Shown here in pieces: positions 9,766-20,917 of a stretch of DNA of 64,000 nucleotides. This stretch comes from Nemertoderma westbladi (lineage: Eukaryota > Xenacoelomorpha > Nemertodermatida > Nemertodermatidae): the NCBI GenBank assembly GCA_032718475.1, contig JAUCBJ010001616.1:1-64000 (forward strand), read 5' to 3'. How positions within the stretch are numbered: position 1 is the first letter of the stretch; the number at the start of each line of letters is the position of its first letter. The translations under genes were made by a program, and so were the position numbers. The notes below the pieces were generated by a model. That model had not been told where the DNA came from. It made no database searches and saw only the letters and a program-made list of their open reading frames with translations.

Positions 9766-10908
9766 GGAATTCAGTCTCTCGCTCACGTATGTTCAGCATA
9801 CTTTCATTATATGGGATTCCTGATGAAATTATTGCAGCAATCAGATCAGTATACGATGGTTCGACAACATTTGTGTCTACTGTTGACGGTGACACAGAAC
9901 CATTTGAAGTGTTATGGGGCGTCCTCCAAGGAGACACACTTGCACCATTCTTGTTCATTATTGTGGTTGACTATGTTCTACGCATGTCCTTAGATCATTA
10001 TAATGATGATGGGGTGATGATAACTCCACCTACTGGCTCCAGAAGTCGAGGAAATCCTGCCAAGTACCTAACTGATCTAGACTTTGCTGATGACTTAGGA
10101 GTACTCTCAGAATCATTAGAGGGAGCCCAACGGCTCCTCAGCTCATTAGAACATGCTGCTTCTAGTGTTGGTCTTTTTATTAACTCCAGAAAGACCAAAA
10201 TTCTGACAGTTAACTTTGAAAGTCCTCAGCAAGTCTCTGATCGGATGAGCATAAGCTCAAAGGATGGTATGCTTGAGCATGTGGACGACTTCTGTTACCT
10301 GGGATCATGGATCCGGAAGTCAGGTGAGGACCTTCGAATACGTAAGGGAAAGGCATGGGCAGCCTTGAATAGGCTTTCCAGGATTTGGAAGTCACCGAGA
10401 ATTAATCGGAAACTTAAGGTCCGATTATTTAGAGCAGCAGTAGTTCCAGTACTCCTCTACGGGAGTCCATGCTGGGCTCTAACTGCTGAGGACACCAAAT
10501 CTCTGGATGGCACATTCACAAGAATGCTACGCCGGGTTCATTGTGTCAAGTACAATGCACACATCTCCAACCAGACACTATATAACATTGGAGGTGTCTC
10601 ATTGGTTCCCCCAAGCTTGACACTAGAACAAAATCGCCTCCGCTTTGCAGGACATTGCTTTCGCCGTGAGGATCAGCCAGTGCATAATCTTGTACTTTGG
10701 CAGCCTCATGGAGTGAATAAGCATGGTGGACAGCCCATGACTTTCTTGAAACGCATCTTAAAGGACACTGGCCTTAAAGATGCGGATGATCTAGCAAATG
10801 TCATGGGTGATAGGGAGTTGTGGCGGTGCAATTTTGTTGACAAGCCGGCACAGCATTCTTAAAAATGCAGCTGCAATGCAGCATGCCGATCCTAGTAGTA
10901 GTAGTAGT
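9766..10908 (+). mobile_element. RTE-like LINE, 5'-truncated copy with intact 3' half of ORF2
   Basis: Open frame 9789-10862 (357 codons) encoding the second half of a LINE reverse transcriptase. It has YGIPDEIIAAI, the block VLQGDTLAPFLFIIVVDYVL, LDFADDLGVLSE with the catalytic FADD, then a C-terminal domain: LGSWIRKSGED, IWKSPRINRKLKVRLF, VLLYGSPCW, LRFAGHCFRRED and a DRELWR end. These blocks are typical of RTE-type proteins. The 3' tail is (TAG)n at 10894-10908. A candidate 10-bp target duplication TAATTAAGAC lies at 9750-9759 and 10908-10917. The endonuclease half is missing, so this copy is dead on arrival, but its frame is undamaged, which suggests recent insertion. Confidence 0.88.
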
Positions 10909-10939
10909 AATTAAGACCCTAAACAATATCGAATCTATA

Positions 10940-12860
10940 AATTCCAGGGTTATGATCGCAACATTTGATGGGAATCCCAACGTTGCCACAGTCCAACCAA
11001 TGCCTCAGAGCCAGAACAAGCAGTCAAGTTTTATGAAGATCTGACTGGACTTATAAAGGACATTCCGAAACACAATGTTAAAGTCATTGCTGGCGACCTC
11101 AATGCGCAAATTGGCCCAGAAGACATCAAGGGTTTCACCTATAACACCAGTTCTAACAGAAATGGGTACTTACTTTTAGACCTAATGGAAGAATGTGAAT
11201 TGATACCAACAAACAACACATTCGAAAAGAGTAAGGGGAAGCTATGGACCTTTCAATACCCTAATGGAACCAATGAAAACAACTGGATTACATCCTTATA
11301 AACAAAAAGTGGAGAAACAGCATGATCAACTGCGAGGCATACAGCTCGTTCAACCTAATTGGTTCGGACCACAGAATTGTGACTGCAGAGATCAGACTCA
11401 GTTTGAGAGCCAGCAAACCCAGGACAAGCAAGCAAATCAACTATGACTGGGAGAAACTCAGAACTGACAATGCTGTAAAGGATGCTTACATAGTAGAAGT
11501 TCAAAACCGCTTTGAAGCACTTCAGTCAATGGATGAAGACCAGTCCACCGATTCAATATACCCGAATATAATAACAGCCCACAAGGAATCAGCTAATAGG
11601 CATATCCCCCAGAAACCCAAACGAAAACAGTTGGTGCCATGGCAAAACTCTGAGGTTACTTGTAAGAGAGAAGATCTTAAGATAACCTGCAAAGTTAAAA
11701 CCGAACAACCAACAACCGAAAACATTAACAAGGTTGAGAAAGCTAAGGACGATCTTAAATTGGCCGACAACATCAGACAGGAAAAGTACATACAGGATGA
11801 AATTGTAGCAATTACAACTGCTCACATACAGCAACAATCAAGACTTACCTGGCAAACTGTAAATTAGGTATCTGGATATCTCTGGAAAAGTTGTGCAAAG
11901 GGGCGCGCCTCAAAGCCGATAGTCCTGAAGAACGTGTTGGGAAGTGGAAAAATCACTTCAGCAACTTGCTTGGACAGCCACCAAACATCGAGGTCAGCCC
12001 TACATTAAAATGCCATTTAGTAATTAGTTCTGGTTGACCCCTTATACTGCACATAATGTACTAACTACTGTACTGTTAGTATTTGACCCTTTATTCTGCA
12101 CATACTATTTACTGTAAGTACTGTATAACTTGACTAATTAACAGACGCGTATGGTAGTGCTAATTAACACAATGTAGGTACTGAATAATCGAACTAAATA
12201 TCAATCTACTGTACAATTAATAGACAAACTTTTTCATAAACTCAATATTGGCGAGTTCAATGTTAACTGTATAATATAATTACCACAAAGGGGAAAAGCC
12301 ACCACCAATTTGGAGTCGAGGTCAACAAAAGACTCTCCCCAAGAAAGGAGACCTCGGCATACCAACAAACTATCGTGGGATCTGTCTACTTGTGGTAGCT
12401 GCCAAAATATACAATAAAATGATTCTATATAGGATTAGGCCTCACATAGAGAAACTACTGCGTAAGAGCCAAAACGGATTTCGACCAAGGAGATCAACAA
12501 TAGCTCAGATACTTGCACTACGGAGACTGATTGAAGGAATTGAGTCAAAGAATCTCCCCGCAGCCATGACTTTTGTGGACTTCAAGAAGGCATTCGACTC
12601 CATCCATAGAGGTAAAATGCTTGAAATCCTAAGAGCTTATGGAATACCAGAAGTAATTGTTGCTGGCATTGGATTTTTATATTGTGACACAGAAGCGTAG
12701 GTACTCTCACCAGATGGTGAAACTGAGTTTATCTCAATCCTGGCTTGTGTACTGCAAGGTGACACATTAGCACCATTACTATTTGTAATTGTGCTGGAAT
12801 ACGCAATGAGGACGGCCACAACGGGTGAAGATCTGGGATTCACACTTCAAGAACGCAGAA
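10940..12860 (+). mobile_element. Second RTE-like LINE, degenerate, endonuclease plus part of RT
   Basis: Starts 30 bp after the preceding copy. About 10945-11440 encodes an AP-endonuclease domain broken by frameshifts (VMIATFDGNPNVATV, SPTNASEPE, VIAGDLNAQIG, GKLWTFQYPNG, SDHRIVTAEIRLSLR). 11450-12000 encodes the linker up to a NLLGQPP motif. 12030-12290 is AT-rich non-element sequence holding two similar TGACCC..TATTCTGCACATA-type blocks, probably an insertion or replacement. 12290-12860 encodes RT fingers and palm (KKGDLGIPTNYRGICL, NGFRPRRST, TFVDFKKAFDSIHRGKM, LQGDTLAPLLFVIVLEYAMR) with a stop after FLYCDTEA. It ends before the FADD motif, where MITE-like sequence begins. Confidence 0.85.
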
Positions 12861-12861
12861 G

Positions 12862-13605
12862 TAGTAGTTGTCTTGGTTGTGCGTATATTCTAAATTTAAC
12901 ACTTGGATTTTCGAATAAACTTGTAACTTGTAGTAAATAGCTCAGAAATTGAAAAATCCGGCTCTGCCAGCAATAAGAAAAGTCGAAATATCATCATACC
13001 AAATTTCGTAGCATTTAATTGAAATTTGAAAAAATAAGGGGGGGGGGGGGGGGGGGGGGTTGGCTGCCTACGACTTCCTAAAAATAAAAATAAGGGATAT
13101 GGTGTAATTAACCACAATACGTAACTATAATTTTCTCTTTTGTCTTTAGAGTATTAGACTGGCTATTAAGAAAGCGGTCTCGGTGGTGTACTTTTAGACA
13201 AAATTTCCAAATTTGTTTGAAGAATCGAGTTAAATAAAATACAATACTAATAATATGTACAGTAGACAATTTTTAAGCAACAAAGCTGCCAAGACATAAC
13301 CGTTATTCTTCAACTTCATTCATACTGTTAGAAAGCTGGCCATGCAAGGATTCCAAATGTAACAAACACACTCTGAATTTCGTAGTAAAATAACTGATAT
13401 ATGAGTGTTCAAATTTTGCACTTGCCCGAGTAATTTTATTCTAATTAATATACATCATATTCTGGAACATTTATTTCTGTATGAATAGCTAGGTAATAGT
13501 ATGATTAAAGAAGTATTGCATTGTTGCCCAGCTACGTTTGGGATAAACAAAATGTTCAAGAATATGGTGTATTTATAATAGAATAAAAAGCCCCCTCTAT
13601 CTTAC
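12862..13605. other. Diverged relative of the 16368-17310 fold-back element, with a 20+ bp G run
   Basis: Holds the shared end GGATATGGTGTAATTA (13092-13112), a poly-G run (about 13039-13060) and, at 13330-13470, a block matching the inner arm of the fold-back element (AAAGCTGGCCATGCAAGGAT, then CCAAATGTAA and a CATATTCTGGAACATTTATT end). It is therefore an older, rearranged copy of that family. No gene is seen. Confidence 0.6.
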
Positions 13606-16056
13606 AATTATTGTGAACGGGCTGGCTATCTTCTATCTTACAATTGTGAACGGGCTGGCTGTCTTCTAACTTACAATTGTGAACGGGCTGGCTATCTTCT
13701 ATCTTACAATTATTGTGAACGGGCTGGCTATCTTCTAACTTACTATTGTGTATGGGCTGGCTATCTTCTATCTTACAATTATTGTGAACGGGCTGGCTAT
13801 CTTCTATCTTACAATTGTGAACGGGCTGGCTATCTTCTATCTTACAATTATTGTGAACGGGCTGGCTATCTTCTATCTTACAATTGTGAACGGGCTGGCT
13901 ATCTTCTATCTTACAATTTGAACGGGCTGGCTATCTTCTATCTTACAATTACTGTGAACGGGCTGGCTATCTTCTATCTTACAATTGTGAACGGGCTGGC
14001 TATCTTCTATCTTACAATTATTGTGAACGGGCTGGCTATCTTCTATCTTACAATTGTGAACGGGCTGGCTATCTTCTATCTTACAATTATTGTGAACGGG
14101 CTGGCTATCTTCTATCTTACAATTGTGAACGGGCTGGCTATCTTCTATCTTACAATTATTGTGAACGGGCTGGCTATCTTCTAACTTACAATTGTGAACG
14201 GGCTGGCTATCTTCTATCTTACAATTATTGTGAACGGGCTGGCTATCTTCTATCTTACAATTGTGAACGGGCTGGCTATCTTCTATCTTACAATTATTGT
14301 GAACCGGCTGGCTATCTTCTATCTTACAATTGTGAACGGGCTGGCTATCTTCTATCTTACAATTGTGAACGGGCTGGCTATCTTCTATCTTACAATTATT
14401 GTGAACGGGATGGCTATCTTCTATCTTACAATTGTGAACGGGCTGGCTATCTTCTATCTTACAATTGTGAACGGGCTGGCTATCTTCTATCTTACAATTA
14501 TTGTGAACGGGCTGGCTATCTTCTATCTTACAATTGTGAACGGGCTGGCTATCTTCTATCTTACAATTGTGAACGGGCTGGCTATCTTCTATCTTACAAT
14601 TATTGTGAACGGGCTGGCTATCTTCTATCTTACAATTGTGAACGGGCTGGCTATCTTCTATCTTACAATTATTGTGAACGGGCTGGCTATCTTCTATCTT
14701 ACAATTGTGAATGAGCTGGCTATCTTCTATCTTACAATTGTGAACGGGCTGGCTATCTTCTATCTTACAATTGTGAACGGGCTGGCTATCTTCTATCTTA
14801 CAATTATTGTGAACGGGCTGGCTATCTTCTATCTTACAATTGTGAACGGGCTGGCTATCTTCTATCTTACAATTATTGTGAACGGGCTGGCTATCTTCTA
14901 TCTTACAATTGTGAACGGGCTGGCTATCTTCTATCTTACAATTGTGAATGGGCTGGCTATCTTCTATCTTACAATTGTGAACGGGCTGGCTATCTTCTAT
15001 CTTACAATTGTGAACGGGCTGGCTATCTTCTATCTTACAATTATTGTGAACGGGCTGGCTATCTTCTATCTTACAATTGTGAACGGGCTGGCTATCTTCT
15101 ATCTTACAATTGTGAACGGGCTGGCTATCTTCTATCTTACAATTATTGTGAACGGGCTGGCTATCTTCTATCTTACAATTGTGAACGGGCTGGCTATCTT
15201 CTATCTTACAATTATTGTGAACGGGCTGGCTATCTTCTATCTTACAATTGTGAACGGGCTGGCTATCTTCTATCTTACAATTGTGAATGGGCTGGCTATC
15301 TTCTATCTTACAATTATTGTGAATGGGCTGGCTATCTTCTAACTTACAATTGTGAACGGGCTGGCTATCTTCTATCATACAATTATTGTGAACGGGCTGG
15401 CTATCTTCTATCTTACAATTATTGTGAACGGGCTGGCTATCTTCTATCTTACAATTGTGAACGGGCTGGCTATCTTCTATCTTACAATTATTGTGAACGG
15501 GCTGGCTATCTTCTATCTTACAATTGTGAACGGGCTGGCTATCTTCTATCTTACAATTATTGTGAACGGGCTGGCTATCTTCTATCTTACAATTACTGTG
15601 AACGGGCTGGCTATCTTCTATCTTACAATTGTGAACGGGCTGGCTATCTTCTAACTTACAATTGTGAATGGGCTGGCTATCTTCTATCTTACAATTGTGA
15701 ACGGGCTGGCTATCTTCTATCTTACAATTATTGTGAACGGGCTGGCTATCTTCTATCTTACAATTGTGAATGGGCTGGCTATCTTCTATCTTACAATTAT
15801 TGTGAACGGGCTGGCTATCTTCTATCTTACAATTGTGAACGGGCTGGCTATCTTCTAACTTACAATTGTGAACGGGCTGGCTATCTTCTAACTTACAATT
15901 GTGAACGGGCTGGATATCTTCTATCTTACAATTATTGTGAACGGGCTGGCTATCTTCTATCTTACAATTGTGAATGGGCTGGCTATCTTCTAACTTACAA
16001 TTGTGAACGGGCTGGATATCTTCTATCTTACAATTATTGTGAACAGGCTGGCTATT
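13606..16056. repeat. 33/36-bp minisatellite, about 72 units, open on both strands
   Basis: The unit is GTGAACGGGCTGGCTATCTT followed by CTATCTTACAATT, with an optional extra ATT giving 36 bp. Both lengths are multiples of three and the unit lacks stops in several frames, so very long spurious ORFs appear on both strands (13906-15378 minus, 14194-15342 plus). The two lengths alternate irregularly. Variants include CTAACTT, GAATGGG, GGGATGG and ACTGTGAA. On the minus strand every unit contains AATTGTAAGATAG, close to a 5' splice-site consensus, but no exon beside it is recognised. Confidence 0.97.
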
Positions 16057-16367
16057 AAGATGATTATTGATCTATGTAATAATTATTACATAAAGATAAC
16101 TCACACTGTTGGTATCTTATAATATATGTTATGTATAAACTATCTTATTATTTTACTTACACCGTATAATAATAATTTCAGCCCTGGTTGTATCCTGTCT
16201 GTATAATATAATTCATATTTTCACAATACGTCAAAACATTTTACTAATTATTGCCACCGTGTGTATCTGGCGAATAATAATAATAATTTATACCGGTTGA
16301 AGTTTAGCACTATGTGTAAAGGATATGAGAACACTGCTACTACTTTAACCACCATTAATTACTACCA
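16057..16367. other. Short AT-rich spacer
   Basis: Between the minisatellite and the fold-back element. No coding or RNA feature seen. Confidence 0.5.
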
Positions 16368-17310
16368 TTACACCATGTCCCATAATATAATGTCGTAATT
16401 CAGTGACACGGCCCCCCCCCCCTAATTTTTCTACAAATCTTAATGAGATTGCATGAAATTTGAAACAGAGATAGTTCCACCTCCCGACAACTGAGTGGGT
16501 GAGCCAGAATTTTTATTTTTGCTTTCAATCTTCAGCTACAAGCGTTTAAAAACAGTGTCTCCGGCGATATTACACCAGTTGTACTGCAGTTATTCTTCTA
16601 CCTTATAGCAGTTTGTTGGTACCGATGGAAAGCTGACCATGCAAGGATTCCAAATATGTAAAAATATTTGAATTTGGTTGGGAAATAGCTGAGATATGGG
16701 CGTTCGAAAGTTGCATGTATTTTCACCTCCAATGGGCTATTTTATTCTATTTTATAAATACACAGAATTCTGGAATATTTTATTTTGCAAAAAACAGCAG
16801 CGCAAGTACTGACTATCAAGGTATACTAGAGGTAATTGTTTTCCAACGTTTAACTTGCATTTGTATTACTAATGCATAGCTATTTATGAAATAAATAAAA
16901 TATTCCAGAATTCTGTGTATTTATAAAATAGAATAAAATAGCCAAGTGCAGGTGAAAATACATGCAACTTTCGAACGCCCATATCTCAGCTATTTCCCAA
17001 CCAAATTCAAATATTTTTACATATTTGGAATCCTTGCATGGTCAGCTTTCCATTGGTACCAACCAACTGCTATAAGGTAGAAGAATAACTGCAGTACAAC
17101 TGGTGTAATATCGCCGGAGACACTGTTTTTAAACGCTTGTAGCTAAAGATTGAAAGCAAAAATAAAAATTCTGGCTCACCCACTCAGTGGTCGGGAGGTG
17201 GAACTATCTCTGTTTCAAATTTCATGCAATCTCATTAAGATTTGTAGAAAAATTAGGGGGGGGGGGCCGTGTCACTGAATTACGACACTATATTCTGGGA
17301 CATGGTGTAA
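16368..17310. mobile_element. Fold-back (long inverted repeat) non-autonomous element
   Basis: Two arms of about 420 bp (16368-16795 and 16891-17310) are near-perfect reverse complements around a spacer of about 95 bp. The ends read TTACACCATGTCCCA and TGGGACATGGTGTAA. Next to each end is a C run (left, about 16412-16422) or a G run (right, about 17258-17267). Internal marker: CATGCAAGGATTCCAAATAT. There is no ORF, so it depends on an element in trans or arose by arm duplication. It ends 88 bp from the ADAM stop codon. Related sequence occurs at 12862-13500 and in the direct repeats at 22281-22410 and 23439-23569. The target duplication is not resolved. Confidence 0.85.
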
Positions 17311-17398
17311 TTAAATGTCAAAAGATCTAAGTTGGTGTTGGTGTAAGGTGTGCAAATATAATATAAACGAGTAAAGTCGGTTATTCACAAAATATCAT

Positions 17399-20300
17399 TC
17401 AATCAATCTTATCACCGAATTTAAGAGAGTAGGTCCATTGTCTATTCCTTCCATAATGTTTTGCCTCTATTTCTCCATCTGCATTAACAGTCCATTGTAC
17501 ACAAGGTTCACTCGATTTACTTCCCGACGATTTAGTTTCGCTTAGAACATTTTGTAGTTCATCTGTATCATACAAACTGGCATTTCGTGATCGTCTTATA
17601 GAATCAGTCGATCTTATCATTCGACGTACAGCTTTTACTAATTCTGTCTCATTGTTTGGAATGTCATCGGCAGATTTTAACTGGAGACTCCCTCGAATGG
17701 ACCTCATCGCTTTATCTAACCTCCTGCTTCGGCAAAGCAAATTCGCGTTTACGCAGAGCCATAGGGTGTCTGCGCGTTGCAACATAGTAGGGTTGTTGGT
17801 GCCAATGCGAAGCGAAAAGAAATAAATAGCGAGAAAAGATACAAAACCCCATAACACAACGAAAAGGATTACAAGTCCAGGGTATTCTTCGATATTCTTT
17901 TTAAGGTTAAGAATATAATAAAGTTTATCAAAAGTCATCAAAAATGGACCCAAGTCCTGTACCTTTCTGCACCTACCATATTGATCGCAAACGCCATCAC
18001 TGTCAATGCCACAGGAACTTCCCGCCACTTTCACCACGTGTCTTCCAGGTACTGCCGAAATACACTGTTGATCCTCAACGTGAAAGCAACACAAACTGCA
18101 TTCTAACAACTCCTTCGTCTTATCAACCGAGCCTTCCAATGAGTTTATGTTACATTGGCATTCATTTCCAAAGTAACTTTGTGTTAAGCAAATTGAACCA
18201 TTACAGTGTCCTCCTATACAAACGCCATTATTTTCCCTGCATTTGATGAATTCATTTTCAATGTGTTTATGTTCAGCTGGTGGGCAGACAGAGTTTGTGC
18301 CATTGCACTCACTGGCCTTCGTACAATCTTTACTTTGCTGACATAATACACCCTTAGTTCTAAATTTACAACTAGTAGAGTCACAACATGGGCCGTTTTG
18401 GGGTGCGCATTGCTCTTTCAATTTACACCTTCTTGAAACAATTTTACTGTCTGAAGGTTCACAACAGTGATCGCCTTTCATCATACAAATTGCTGAATTC
18501 CCACAATCGCATTCCTCGTTATTTTCTGCCTCCCAGACTGCATTACCGCAGACAGCACCCACCAAACAAGGTTTAATTCTGTTACGCAGTCTTCTTTTTA
18601 ATACGGCCGTGATACTTTCTATAGAACATGGCGAGAGGTGAAAATTATTAGCGGTATGACCTTCAACTGCCTTATAATACAATAGGTATCGGCCAACTTC
18701 TTTGGGCGGAATACATAATCCCGAGTCGTGCAAGCTACCCAGGGAGTGACCAACCTCGTGGGCTAACACCAGAGTGGATCGGGGTATCGGCACAAACTCA
18801 CCGTACAGGTTGGTAGTGATCAAACCAGTGTTATAGGGATGTGTATTATCTGCCCCACATATACCACCATGGTCATTAAAGTTATTGCTGGGGTAGGCCA
18901 AACCTAAAGTGCCATTGTGAAATTCCCGATTAGTCATAATATACGCTAAACAGTAATCAACTCCTGGTTTTGAATTAGAAAAATTCTCTAGAAATGATTC
19001 TGTACCCAGGTACTTTGCATTAATAGATCTAAATGTAGGATGACTTTTATTAACATGATACATCACAAGTTTTCTGATTTTGAATTTAATTCCATTTACA
19101 ACACCGGGAAAATTTTCTTTGGCATAAATCGCATTTAATCCAGCCATATGATTTTGTATTTCAGTAAAAATTCGGACTGTGTCAAATTCAAAATATTCCG
19201 TATAACTCCGATCAATATATATTATCATCTGGCAGGTATCGTTTTTATTACCCGTAGAATGGCCACTATCTCTGCGAATTCTATCAGTAGAACGGCCACT
19301 ATCTCTGGGAACTTTATCAGTGGAACGGCCACTATCTCTGGGAACTCTATCAGTGGAACGGCCACTATCTCTGGGAACTCTATCAGTGGAACGGCCACTA
19401 TCTCTGGGAACTCTATCAGTGGAACGGCCACTATCTCTGGGAACTCTATCAGTGGAACGGCCACTATCTCTGGGAACTCTATCAGTGGAACGGCCACTAT
19501 CTCTGGGAACTCTATAAGTAGAACGGCCACTATCTCTGGGAACTCTATCAGTCGAACGGCCACTATCTCTGGGAACTCTATAAGTAGAACGGCCCCTATC
19601 TCTGGGAACTCTATCAGTAGAACGGCCACTATCTCTGGGAACTGTATCAGTGGAACGGCCACTATCTCTGGGAACTCTATCAGTGGAACGGCCACTATCT
19701 CTGGGAACTGTATCAGTGGAACGGCCACTATCTCTGGGAACTCTATCAGTGGAACGGCCACTATCTCTGGGAACTCTATAAGTAGAACGGCCACTATCTC
19801 TGGGAACTCTATCAGTGGAACGGCCACTATCTCTGGGAACTCTATAAGTAGAACGGCCCCTATCTCTGGGAACTCTATCAGTAGAACGGCCACTATCTCT
19901 GGGAACTGTATCAGTGGAACGGCCACTATCTCTGGGAACTCTATCAGTGGAACGGCCACTATCTCTGGGAACTCTATAAGTAGAACGGCCCCTATCTCTG
20001 GGAACTCTATCAGTAGAACGGCCACTATCTCTGGGAACTCTATCAGTAGAACGGCCACTATCTCTGGGAACTGTATCAGTGGAACGGCCACTATCTCTGG
20101 GAACTCTATAAGTAGAACGGCCACTATCTCTGGGAACTCTATAAGTAGAACGGCCACTATCTCTGGGAACTCTATAAGTAGAACGGCCACTATCTCTGGG
20201 AACTCTATCAGTAGAACGGCCACTATCTCTGGGAACTCTATAAGTAGAACGGCCACTATATCTGGGAACGTTATCAGTGGAACGGCCACTATCTCTGGGA

Positions 20301-20917
20301 ACTCTGGGAACATTAACGGGTTGGTCGTTGTTGTACCCGCTGGGAAAGCTTCCGCTTCCACCATCTTCAGTAACTCCGCAATAACCACCGTTAAACTCAA
20401 CATCACTTCCTCTAAAAATTATTGCACGTCTTTTAAAAACACCTTCATATTGATTGGACGGCTGAATATAATACGACTCATTCTCTGTAAACACAAAACC
20501 GTCAAAATTACCATCTCTAATCACACCATGTGCGTATGATTTTGGGTCGCCTTCGAGATAACCTTGATATGCATCCGTAATGACAATAGACTCGGTAGAA
20601 TTCCCTAAAAGAAATTCAGCGTCCGCTGTAAATCCCTCGGTATACGGTTTAAGATGGAGTTTAAATGTTTCTTTAAACGCGGAAATAGCAAAGACTACCG
20701 GGAGTGGTGGATCCGAAATGGACCATCTTTTAGTTCCTTTAGTAAATCCTGGAATGACCAAATCGATTTCTTCGTAATGAGATATAAACCCGCTAATTCG
20801 CCTAGGGCTACCGATATTCACAATAATATCAAATAAAACGAAAGTCAACGGAAATCTATACATCGGTACAACAAAAACGTTAATATTCAATGTTACCGAA
20901 GGCCTACTGTAGTTCAT
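17399..20917 (-). CDS. ADAM10-like membrane metalloprotease, intronless, with a coding 11-residue repeat
   Basis: Single open frame of 1172 codons on the minus strand. Residues 1-200 resemble an ADAM prodomain (KLHLKPYTEGF, GYLEGDP, HGVIRDGNFDGFVF). Residues about 203-555 are about 32 copies of VPRDSGRSTDR. The reprolysin-type catalytic domain covers about 558-785, with HEVGHSLGSLHDSG at 720-733 (zinc ligands His720, His724, His730; catalytic Glu721). A disintegrin domain starts at CGNAVWE (Cys790), with GDHCCEP, GPCCDSTSCKF and CNGTNSVCP; a Cys-rich region with CHVCC-like ECSLCC follows. One membrane segment lies at about 1014-1038, then a basic, Ser-rich cytoplasmic tail. The spacing HEVGH..GS.HDSG, together with the disintegrin and Cys-rich layout without an EGF module, places it with ADAM10 (ectodomain shedding, such as Notch-pathway substrates). 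An N-terminal hydrophobic stretch (about 22-34) may be a signal peptide, but charged and hydrophobic residues are poorly spaced. Lack of introns suggests a retrocopy or an intron-loss gene; the open frame suggests function. Confidence 0.88.
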   Translation of the reverse strand: MNYSRPSVTLNINVFVVPMYRFPLTFVLFDIIVNIGSPRRISGFISHYEEIDLVIPGFTKGTKRWSISDPPLPVVFAISAFKETFKLHLKPYTEGFTADAEFLLGNSTESIVITDAYQGYLEGDPKSYAHGVIRDGNFDGFVFTENESYYIQPSNQYEGVFKRRAIIFRGSDVEFNGGYCGVTEDGGSGSFPSGYNNDQPVNVPRVPRDSGRSTDNVPRYSGRSTYRVPRDSGRSTDRVPRDSGRSTYRVPRDSGRSTYRVPRDSGRSTYRVPRDSGRSTDTVPRDSGRSTDRVPRDSGRSTDRVPRDRGRSTYRVPRDSGRSTDRVPRDSGRSTDTVPRDSGRSTDRVPRDRGRSTYRVPRDSGRSTDRVPRDSGRSTYRVPRDSGRSTDRVPRDSGRSTDTVPRDSGRSTDRVPRDSGRSTDTVPRDSGRSTDRVPRDRGRSTYRVPRDSGRSTDRVPRDSGRSTYRVPRDSGRSTDRVPRDSGRSTDRVPRDSGRSTDRVPRDSGRSTDRVPRDSGRSTDRVPRDSGRSTDKVPRDSGRSTDRIRRDSGHSTGNKNDTCQMIIYIDRSYTEYFEFDTVRIFTEIQNHMAGLNAIYAKENFPGVVNGIKFKIRKLVMYHVNKSHPTFRSINAKYLGTESFLENFSNSKPGVDYCLAYIMTNREFHNGTLGLAYPSNNFNDHGGICGADNTHPYNTGLITTNLYGEFVPIPRSTLVLAHEVGHSLGSLHDSGLCIPPKEVGRYLLYYKAVEGHTANNFHLSPCSIESITAVLKRRLRNRIKPCLVGAVCGNAVWEAENNEECDCGNSAICMMKGDHCCEPSDSKIVSRRCKLKEQCAPQNGPCCDSTSCKFRTKGVLCQQSKDCTKASECNGTNSVCPPAEHKHIENEFIKCRENNGVCIGGHCNGSICLTQSYFGNECQCNINSLEGSVDKTKELLECSLCCFHVEDQQCISAVPGRHVVKVAGSSCGIDSDGVCDQYGRCRKVQDLGPFLMTFDKLYYILNLKKNIEEYPGLVILFVVLWGFVSFLAIYFFSLRIGTNNPTMLQRADTLWLCVNANLLCRSRRLDKAMRSIRGSLQLKSADDIPNNETELVKAVRRMIRSTDSIRRSRNASLYDTDELQNVLSETKSSGSKSSEPCVQWTVNADGEIEAKHYGRNRQWTYSLKFGDKID
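19256..20310 (-). repeat. 33-bp coding minisatellite inside the ADAM10-like gene, about 32 copies
   Basis: Head-to-tail 33-bp units in frame, encoding VPRDSGRSTDR with variants at three positions (D/Y/N, R/T/K, S/R). Plus-strand unit: GGAACTCTATCAGTGGAACG plus GCCACTATCTCTG. The repeat lies exactly between prodomain and catalytic domain, where ADAM proteases are normally cut by furin-like convertases. It makes a basic, disordered linker of about 350 residues. Open frames on the other strand and in another minus frame are by-products of the 33-bp period. Confidence 0.97.

Noticed and set aside
13906..15858. Long ORFs on both strands (up to 490 codons) of repeating NCKIEDSQPVH or VNGLAIFYLTI
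   Set aside because: Product of a minisatellite with units of 33 and 36 bp lacking stops; open on both strands, with no non-repeat coding part, signal or splice partner.
19148..20539. 463- and 393-codon ORFs overlapping the ADAM gene
   Set aside because: Shadows of the 33-bp coding repeat in other frames; only the ADAM frame continues into recognised domains on both sides.
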